Part shown: positions 6,771 to 11,223 of the stretch, piece after piece
Layout: every line of letters starts with the position of its first letter
Position numbering within the stretch: position 1 is the first letter of the stretch
NCBI GenBank assembly: GCA_044224705.1
Contig: JBGAJY010000180.1
Span: forward strand, 1-11,223
DNA: 11,223 nt
Direction: 5' to 3'
Source: M3007 sp044224705
GTDB lineage: Bacteria > Bacteroidota > Bacteroidia > Chitinophagales > Saprospiraceae
The notes under the pieces: model-generated
What the model saw: the letters and a program-made list of their open reading frames with translations, nothing else
Told to the model about the DNA's origin: nothing
The model's database searches: none
Program-made: the position numbers and the translations under genes

Positions 6771-7433
6771 ATGTTATTTTTTATTGATACAGCCAACCTC
6801 AACGACATTCGTGAAGCTGCCGAACTCGGCATTCTGGACGGCGTCACCACCAATCCTTCACTGATGGCCAAAGAAGGCATCAGCGGTGAAAAAGAGGTTC
6901 TGAAACACTACCGCACGATCTGCGAAATCGTCGGCGAAGGCCGCGACGTGAGCGCCGAAGTAATCTCCACCGATTTCAAAGGCATGGTAGCCGAAGGCAA
7001 AAAACTCGCCGAACTGCACGAAAACATTGTGGTAAAAGTGCCCATGATCAAGGAAGGCATCAAAGCCATTTCCTACTTCACCCAGGCGGGCATCAAAACC
7101 AATTGCACCCTGGTATTCTCGGCGGGCCAGGCCATCCTGGCTGCCAAAGCCGGCGCCACCTACGTATCGCCCTTCATCGGCCGCATCGACGATATTTCCT
7201 GGGACGGCATGACGCTGATCGAGGACATTTACAAAATTTACGACATGACCGGCTACGAAACGGCCATCCTGGCGGCCAGTATCCGCAACCCGCTGCACAT
7301 CGTTCAGGCTGCCAAAGCCGGCGCCGACGTGGTCACTTGCCCGCTCAGCGCTATTCTCGGGCTGCTCAACCACCCCTTGACCGACATCGGCCTGGAAAAA
7401 TTCCTTGCCGACCACAAGAAGGCGAACGGCTGA
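6771..7433 (+). CDS. tal: Transaldolase, small TalC/FSA-type
   Basis: A 220-residue single-domain class I aldolase that moves a dihydroxyacetone unit between sedoheptulose-7-phosphate and glyceraldehyde-3-phosphate in the non-oxidative pentose phosphate pathway, in the cytoplasm. It begins MLFFIDTAN with Asp6; TTNP is at 26-29, the Schiff-base lysine is Lys89 in NIVVKVP, followed by TNCTLVFS (110-117) and SPFIGRIDD (133-141). By eye alignment to E. coli fructose-6-phosphate aldolase, its Gln59 and Tyr131 correspond here to Glu63 and Phe135, the residues typical of true transaldolases, so I call transaldolase rather than FSA. Length is normal. No clear Shine-Dalgarno (AAAAGATT before ATG) and no consensus promoter of its own; transcription may come through the SRP unit or from an unseen promoter. 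The stop lies six bases before the large palindrome at 7440. Confidence 0.95.
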   Translation: MLFFIDTANLNDIREAAELGILDGVTTNPSLMAKEGISGEKEVLKHYRTICEIVGEGRDVSAEVISTDFKGMVAEGKKLAELHENIVVKVPMIKEGIKAISYFTQAGIKTNCTLVFSAGQAILAAKAGATYVSPFIGRIDDISWDGMTLIEDIYKIYDMTGYETAILAASIRNPLHIVQAAKAGADVVTCPLSAILGLLNHPLTDIGLEKFLADHKKANG

Positions 7434-7461
7434 ATTTTATAGTAGCAGTTGCAGTTGCAGT

Positions 7462-7539
7462 AAAAAAAGGGACGCTTCGAAGCATGTGACTCGAAGCAGG
7501 GACGCTTCGAAGCATGTGACTCGAAGCGTCCCTTTTTTT
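7462..7539. terminator. Bidirectional intrinsic terminator in the palindrome core
   Basis: GGGACGCTTCGA (7469-7480, or its copy at 7499-7510) pairs with TCGAAGCGTCCC (7521-7532). The T7 run at 7533-7539 serves plus-strand transcripts and the A7 run at 7462-7468 gives T7 on the minus strand. It therefore suits both the transaldolase and the opposing small gene. The copy at 7499-7510 gives the tighter plus-strand hairpin, with a 10-base loop. Confidence 0.85.
7469..7528. repeat. 30-bp tandem direct repeat inside the palindrome
   Basis: Two adjacent 30-base units, 7469-7498 and 7499-7528, start GGGACGCTTCGAAGCATGTG and differ only in the last base (A or G). Each contains the 10-base palindrome GCTTCGAAGC. 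Removing one copy leaves a simpler hairpin with a 40-bp stem and a 10-base loop, so the second copy looks like a duplication of the centre of an older palindrome. Confidence 0.95.
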
Positions 7540-7563
7540 ACTGCAACTGCAACTGCTACTAAC

Positions 7564-7977
7564 TCAAGCCGGTTTCGAATCCTCGGCCGGGGCGGCGGGT
7601 TCGTCCTTTTTCAGGGCGTCCTGTACGTCGTTGACCTTGTCTGCCACGAAGTCTTTGGCTTTGTCCCAGAAGCCTTTGCCTGCATCTGCGGCGTCGGCAA
7701 GGCCTTCTTTGGCGTCGCCGAGCAGTTCATGGGCTTTTTCGGAAAGAAAACCCATGGCGCCTCCTTCGTGGGCGGCCAGTTTTTCGCGCATGGCTTTAAG
7801 TTCGGCCAGCTTTTCCTTGGCTTCGGCATTGCCTTCGGCAGCGAGCTGTTCGGCTTTGGCACTCCATTCGGCCCATTTTTCAGAAGCGGTATCTTTCAGT
7901 TCGTTCAGCTCAATGCCGGCTTTTTCCAGCGCAACTTTTGCCGAATCGGAAAGGTTTTCCCAGAATGTCTTTTCCAT
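7564..7977 (-). CDS. Small soluble all-helical Ala/Lys/Glu-rich protein
   Basis: A 137-residue protein starting MEKTFWENLSDSAK at the ATG at 7977. The frame continues to 8064, but the promoter -7 box at 8014-8021 lies inside that extension, so 7977 is the better start. No signal peptide or membrane segment. Residues 1-70 and about 76-123 read as amphipathic, charged helices (AEAKEKLAELKAMREKL; EKAHELLGDAKEGLADAADA) joined by a glycine hinge (HEGGAMG), with four tryptophans (6, 35, 38, 104) and a disordered Pro/Ala/Asp tail. Composition recalls LEA-like, phasin-like or apolipoprotein-like helix proteins, but I recognise no family. It has its own promoter and shares the palindromic terminator with the transaldolase, so it is probably monocistronic. 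A role in stress or membrane-surface binding would be speculation. Confidence 0.85.
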   Translation of the reverse strand: MEKTFWENLSDSAKVALEKAGIELNELKDTASEKWAEWSAKAEQLAAEGNAEAKEKLAELKAMREKLAAHEGGAMGFLSEKAHELLGDAKEGLADAADAGKGFWDKAKDFVADKVNDVQDALKKDEPAAPAEDSKPA

Positions 7978-8013
7978 GTTCTTGTCGTGTTTTTGGTGAG
8001 CAAAATTGGAGTA

Positions 8014-8040
8014 CAAAGGTAGACCCTTAAAGTTCATCAA
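8014..8040 (-). promoter_or_regulatory. Bacteroidota-type promoter of the small helical-protein gene
   Basis: On the minus strand TTG (8038-8040) and a perfect TACCTTTG (8014-8021) are separated by 16 bases, slightly shorter than the usual 17-20. Transcription should start near 8007, leaving about 30 bases of leader before the ATG at 7977. It separates this gene from peptidase T upstream on the same strand. Confidence 0.7.
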
Positions 8041-8091
8041 GCGCTGATGCAGGTCATTCACCATGTTAATTTAAGGTCATTTTTGGCCAGT

Positions 8092-9342
8092 TTAACTCTT
8101 TTCTTCCCAAATCTGGGCGAGGCGAACGATGGTTTCAGCGGCTTTTTCCATGTCTTGCACCGACACCCACTCCTGTTTGGAGTGAAAGGCGTGTTCGCCG
8201 GCAAACAGGTTGGGGCAAGGCAAACCCATGAACGACAAGCGGGAACCGTCAGTGCCGCCCCTGATGGAGCGTTTGAGCGGTTGGTGGTAGCCCGCGCGTT
8301 GCAGGGCCTCCATGGCGTACTCGACCACCTTCGGGTGGCGGCGCAGCACTTTTCCCATGTTGCGGTATTGTTCGCTGATGACCACCGTGGCGCGGCTGTT
8401 GGGGAAATTTTTCAGCACACCGTCCACGATTTTTTGAAGGGTGCGGCCATGCCGTTTCAGGGCTGCATCGGTGAAATCGCGCAGGATGAGTTTAATGGTG
8501 GCTTTTTCCAGATTGCCCTCAAAATGAACGGGATGGATAAAGCCCTGCTTGCCTTCGGTGTGTTCCGGGCTGAGTTTGTCGGGGAATTTGGCAACGATCC
8601 GGGCGGCGATTTTGAGGGCGTTTTCCATTTTCCCTTTGGCAAAACCCGGGTGCGCCGACACGCCTTCCACGGTGACGACGGCTCCGTCGGCGCTGAACGT
8701 TTCGTCTTCGATGCTGCCGGCGGTTTCGCCGTCGATCGTATAGCCGTATTTGGCGCCGAGTTTTTTCAAATCGACTTTGTTTACGCCTCGACCGATCTCT
8801 TCGTCGGGGGTGAAGAGGATGCGGATTTTGCCGTGTTTCAGGTCTTTGTTGTTCAGGAGTATATGCGCGGCATCCATGATGGCGGCAACGCCGGCCTTGT
8901 TGTCGGCACCGAGCAGCGTGGTACCGCTGGCCGTTACAATGTCGTTGCCGATCTGGTGCTCCAGGTCTTCGTGCTCCGATTTGCGGATCACCACTTTGGG
9001 GTCGTCGGGCAGCACGAGGTCCTGACCTTTGTAGTTTTCCCAAACGATCGGTTTTACGGCCGTTCCGGAGCAGTCGGGCGAAGTATCGACGTGGGAGCAG
9101 AAGCACAAAACGGGCACTTTTTTATCCGTATTGGCGGGTATGGTGGCATAAACGTAGCCATGCTCGTCGAGTTCGGCATCGGGAATGCCCATGGCGTGAA
9201 GTTCCTCCACCAGGACGCGGCTGAGGTCTTTTTGCTTGGCGGTGCTGGGTGTGGTGGGGCTCTCCGGGTCGCTTTGGGTATCGATTTGAACGTAGCGTAA
9301 AAAGCGTTCTTTGACGCCGTGCCGGAACGGTGATTTTGTCAT
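8092..9342 (-). CDS. pepT: Peptidase T (tripeptide aminopeptidase, M20B)
   Basis: A 416-residue cytoplasmic zinc aminopeptidase that removes the N-terminal residue of tripeptides in the last steps of peptide breakdown; E. coli PepT is close in length. Visible metal and catalytic residues: His84 and Asp86 in SHVDTSPD, Asp147 in LGADNKAG, Glu181-Glu182 in TPDEEIG, Asp204 in TIDGETAG and His384 in AGEHAFHSKQEW. GVSAHPG at 227-233 lies in the lid/dimerisation domain and RGGTDGS at 361-367 is the conserved substrate-side loop. Nothing is truncated or frameshifted. The ATG at 9342 fits the family N-terminus (KERFLRYVQIDTQSD). A promoter-like pair lies at 9386-9415. I saw no strong terminator after the stop; the next minus-strand gene starts about 115 bases on and has its own promoter. 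Confidence 0.97.
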   Translation of the reverse strand: MTKSPFRHGVKERFLRYVQIDTQSDPESPTTPSTAKQKDLSRVLVEELHAMGIPDAELDEHGYVYATIPANTDKKVPVLCFCSHVDTSPDCSGTAVKPIVWENYKGQDLVLPDDPKVVIRKSEHEDLEHQIGNDIVTASGTTLLGADNKAGVAAIMDAAHILLNNKDLKHGKIRILFTPDEEIGRGVNKVDLKKLGAKYGYTIDGETAGSIEDETFSADGAVVTVEGVSAHPGFAKGKMENALKIAARIVAKFPDKLSPEHTEGKQGFIHPVHFEGNLEKATIKLILRDFTDAALKRHGRTLQKIVDGVLKNFPNSRATVVISEQYRNMGKVLRRHPKVVEYAMEALQRAGYHQPLKRSIRGGTDGSRLSFMGLPCPNLFAGEHAFHSKQEWVSVQDMEKAAETIVRLAQIWEEKS

Positions 9343-9385
9343 GGTCGGTAAATTGTTGTTGGCTGATGGATGATCAGAGCGGGTG

Positions 9386-9415
9386 CAAAGTTGAAAAGCT
9401 TCCCCTAAAAATCAA
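9386..9415 (-). promoter_or_regulatory. Probable promoter of pepT
   Basis: On the minus strand TTG (9413-9415), a 19-base spacer and CAACTTTG (9386-9393) match TTG/TAnnTTTG at all but one position (C for the first T). Predicted start is near 9379, giving about a 36-base leader. It implies that pepT is transcribed apart from the upstream protease gene. Confidence 0.5.
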
Positions 9416-9503
9416 CCATCCGCCTGCAACAATCGGAGAAAGATGCCCTGGCGGAAAAGGTCGCTCGGCTTGGATCCGAAGGACCGTTTCCGGATCGGTC
9501 AAT

Positions 9504-11223
9504 TTACTGACCGGGGTCGGCCGAATTATTGGCATCGCCGATTTTCACACCTTTAAAATTGAGGTTCGCCGTGTTGGTTTGCAGGTTGTAGATCGCGTAA
9601 TCGGCGGGTGGCATGTTGAGGAAAGGCAAGGCGGGATTGTCGAAGGTCCAGTCGGCCCGGAAAAAGCGCCAGGAGGTATTATCGGGGAAGGTGGAATAAA
9701 TACCGAGCAGCAGTTTGCGCGTTTCCACGATATCGAAGGTGGTCACCGAATTGCTTTTGTTTGCGTCCACGGCGATAATTTTCCACGGCGAATCCAGCGG
9801 ATCTATGCCCAGAATATGTTTGGAAAAGAGCACGAGATCGAAGGTGCTCAGCCCGTTGTTGTCGTTGACGTCGCGGGAAGGTGTGATAAAATAGGTGCCG
9901 CCCGTGGGCAAATCCTGAAAGGAAAAATTGCCGTTGGCATCTGTCGTTGTCGTATCGGCGGTGCCGCCGCTGACCACTACTTTGACGCCCGGCATGGCCA
10001 CGCCCCAATGCGTCTGGATGTTGCCGCTAACGCTGTTGACCGGGGGATTCGGTTGTTGATAGCCGTTTTGGATCAAAACGCCGGTATTGGTGGGATCCAG
10101 CCAATCCTGCAGCCGGTTGTCGGGCGAAGTGCCCTGGTTCCACGACAGGTCGAAACGACCGAAATAGGCGACATTATCGAGACAAGCATTCATCTGGTTC
10201 CAGCTGCCGCCGTGGAGCTGGCCCACAATCTTTTTATTAGGGTTAAACAACGGGCTACCCGAAGAACCTGGCTGAAAGATGCCAACATCGGGAATGGTTT
10301 TCCAATGGGTGTTCGCCGGACTCGTACCAAATTGAGCGCCCCAGTTGATCGACTGTGGGAAAACCGTGGCCGGGTTGTTGTCGAGGGTGATTTTTTTTAT
10401 GTCGCCGAACGGATGGTGGATAAATGCCGTGGAACTCACATTCGGACTGGCATTGCGGTCCCAGCCGTTGAAATACACCCCGTAGGCATACGGGATCGGG
10501 TTGAGTTTGAGCAGCAGGAAATCCGTTTCAGCGCGGTGGGCGATGTTCTGGCACCCCAGGACCGACTTTGGCACGGGCTCCGTGGAGGGGTTGGAACAAT
10601 CGGGCGATTCGTAGTCGAAATCAAATTTCCATTGTTCAAAATCGGGGTTGGAAAGCAGTATCTGACAATGGTGGGCGGTCAGGAAATAAGGGTCGCCCGT
10701 ACCGCCGGTATTGGCGATCATAGTGCCGGAGCACCAGGCAGCGCCGGCGTTTTGACCACCGTTCCCATTGAAAATCATGAGGATACGCGCCACGCCCTTT
10801 TTTTCAGTTTGCCAGCCGGCGCCCTGCGAACAATTGATATTGACGTTGCAAGGCAGCGACTCTCCAAAATCGGAGGCCGCGGCGGGGTCGCCCTCCGCCA
10901 ACGCATCGCGGTCGTAGGCATAATCGACGCGGTTGAGGTGAATGCTGGACTGCCCTTTCACCGCCGCGGGTTCCAGCAGTTCCAGTCGGGCCACAGCGCC
11001 AGGCAAAACGCCGATGGTAAATTTGCCGGACGCAATACAACTGCGTTGGGTGTAGGCGCCTAAAATGCGCTTATGATCAGGCGTATAGGCAAAAAACTGC
11101 GCGCCGGGCGGCAGCCGGAATTCGTCGAACAAGAGAACCAGCCCGAGGGCATCCGGCACGGTCAGGTCGAATTGCCAGACACGGTCGCCATTGGCCAGTT
11201 CGGTCCATGCGCCCTGCGTCCCG
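9504..11223 (-). CDS. Secreted lysyl-endopeptidase-like serine protease with dockerin-like module, 5' end missing
   Basis: The frame is open through the right edge; a GTG at 11159 is not the start, because the codons before it (TELANGDRVWQFDLTV) are typical of the N-terminal domain of this family. About 572 residues are visible; the signal peptide lies outside. Numbered from that GTG: N-terminal domain to about 75; trypsin-fold protease about 110-355 with TAHHC (catalytic His164), AETDF (Asp213) and GSSGSP (Ser300), plus the QLHGG strand and YFGRF seen in Achromobacter Lys-C-type enzymes; a carboxypeptidase-regulatory-like beta module about 375-428; a dockerin-like pair of calcium loops, DVNDNNGLSTFD (430-441) and DANKSNSVTTFD (465-476), each followed by a helix; and a final NFKGVKIGDANNSA. 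It should degrade proteins outside the cell. I see no type IX secretion C-terminal domain before the TAA stop. Lysine specificity is inferred, not shown. Confidence 0.92.
   Translation of the reverse strand, partial: GTQGAWTELANGDRVWQFDLTVPDALGLVLLFDEFRLPPGAQFFAYTPDHKRILGAYTQRSCIASGKFTIGVLPGAVARLELLEPAAVKGQSSIHLNRVDYAYDRDALAEGDPAAASDFGESLPCNVNINCSQGAGWQTEKKGVARILMIFNGNGGQNAGAAWCSGTMIANTGGTGDPYFLTAHHCQILLSNPDFEQWKFDFDYESPDCSNPSTEPVPKSVLGCQNIAHRAETDFLLLKLNPIPYAYGVYFNGWDRNASPNVSSTAFIHHPFGDIKKITLDNNPATVFPQSINWGAQFGTSPANTHWKTIPDVGIFQPGSSGSPLFNPNKKIVGQLHGGSWNQMNACLDNVAYFGRFDLSWNQGTSPDNRLQDWLDPTNTGVLIQNGYQQPNPPVNSVSGNIQTHWGVAMPGVKVVVSGGTADTTTTDANGNFSFQDLPTGGTYFITPSRDVNDNNGLSTFDLVLFSKHILGIDPLDSPWKIIAVDANKSNSVTTFDIVETRKLLLGIYSTFPDNTSWRFFRADWTFDNPALPFLNMPPADYAIYNLQTNTANLNFKGVKIGDANNSADPGQ

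Larger units (their letters stand above)
7440..7561. repeat. Perfect 41-bp inverted repeat filling a convergent intergenic gap
   Basis: Arms 7440-7480 and 7521-7561 are exact reverse complements, with 40 bases between them. Each arm has, from outside in, a GTTGCA-type hexamer run (AGTAGCAGTTGCAGTTGCAG and its complement), seven A (or T), and GGGACGCTTCGA. The element starts six bases after the transaldolase stop and ends two bases before the stop codon of the opposing gene, so it is the whole intergenic region. Transcribed from either side it would form a very long perfect hairpin. Confidence 0.97.

Noticed and set aside
7469..7528. Two 30-base direct repeats considered as a minimal CRISPR array.
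   Set aside because: The units are adjacent with no spacer and lie in a perfect palindrome; there are no cas genes.
7405..8022. Plus-strand frame crossing the palindrome, encoding RDASKHVTRS twice.
   Set aside because: The protein repeat merely reflects the 30-base duplication; the rest is antisense to the small helical-protein gene.
8047..9300. A 417-codon plus-strand frame opposite peptidase T.
   Set aside because: It mirrors pepT almost end to end, with no recognisable motifs of its own.
9473..9496. GATCCG/CGGATC inverted repeat after the protease stop, considered as a terminator.
   Set aside because: The stem is only six base pairs with a 12-base loop and no T run follows on the minus strand.
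9330..11063. A 577-codon open frame on the plus strand opposite the protease gene.
   Set aside because: It is the antisense shadow of a gene with clear catalytic motifs; its translation shows no domain, and GC-rich codon use leaves such frames open by chance.

Overview
The window looks like chromosome of a Bacteroidota (Bacteroidetes) bacterium, most likely of the Saprospiria/Lewinella-type lineages. The clues are promoters of the Bacteroidota form (TTG/TTTG, about 16-20 bases, then TAnnTTTG), poor Shine-Dalgarno sequences, an outer-membrane OmpA protein carrying thrombospondin type 3 repeats, and a secreted trypsin-like protease that ends in dockerin-like calcium loops and a 'GVKIGDANNS' tail. 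The genus is a guess; the phylum is fairly safe.

Layout. 1-374 (+): the end of a small multi-pass membrane protein cut by the left edge. 375-652: a non-coding gap with two opposed intrinsic terminators and a possible orphan promoter. 653-2401 (-): OmpA-family protein with ten TSP3 repeats. 2480-2518: strong minus-strand terminator. 2542-6330 (-): a 1262-residue superfamily 1 helicase of the Upf1/DUF4011-like type whose C-terminus resembles a Vsr-like (MTES_1575) nuclease fold that has lost its acidic residues. 6331-6770: a divergent non-coding region holding a consensus promoter, the small bacterial SRP RNA (about 6551-6632, followed by T6) and a nested inverted repeat. 6771-7433 (+): small (TalC-type) transaldolase. 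7440-7561: a perfect 41-bp inverted repeat filling the whole gap between two convergent genes, with a 30-bp tandem duplication in its centre. 7564-7977 (-): small soluble all-helical protein with its own promoter. 8092-9342 (-): peptidase T. 9504-11223 (-): lysyl-endopeptidase-like secreted protease with a carboxypeptidase-regulatory-like module and a dockerin-like module, cut by the right edge.

Most of these are housekeeping or cell-surface genes in separate transcription units, each with its own terminator or promoter; I see no multi-gene operon built around one pathway. The most unusual objects are the 7440-7561 palindrome with its duplicated core, and the helicase, which keeps Walker A and B but diverges at several other conserved positions and in its terminal nuclease-like fold. 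Neither is shown to be a new system by sequence alone.
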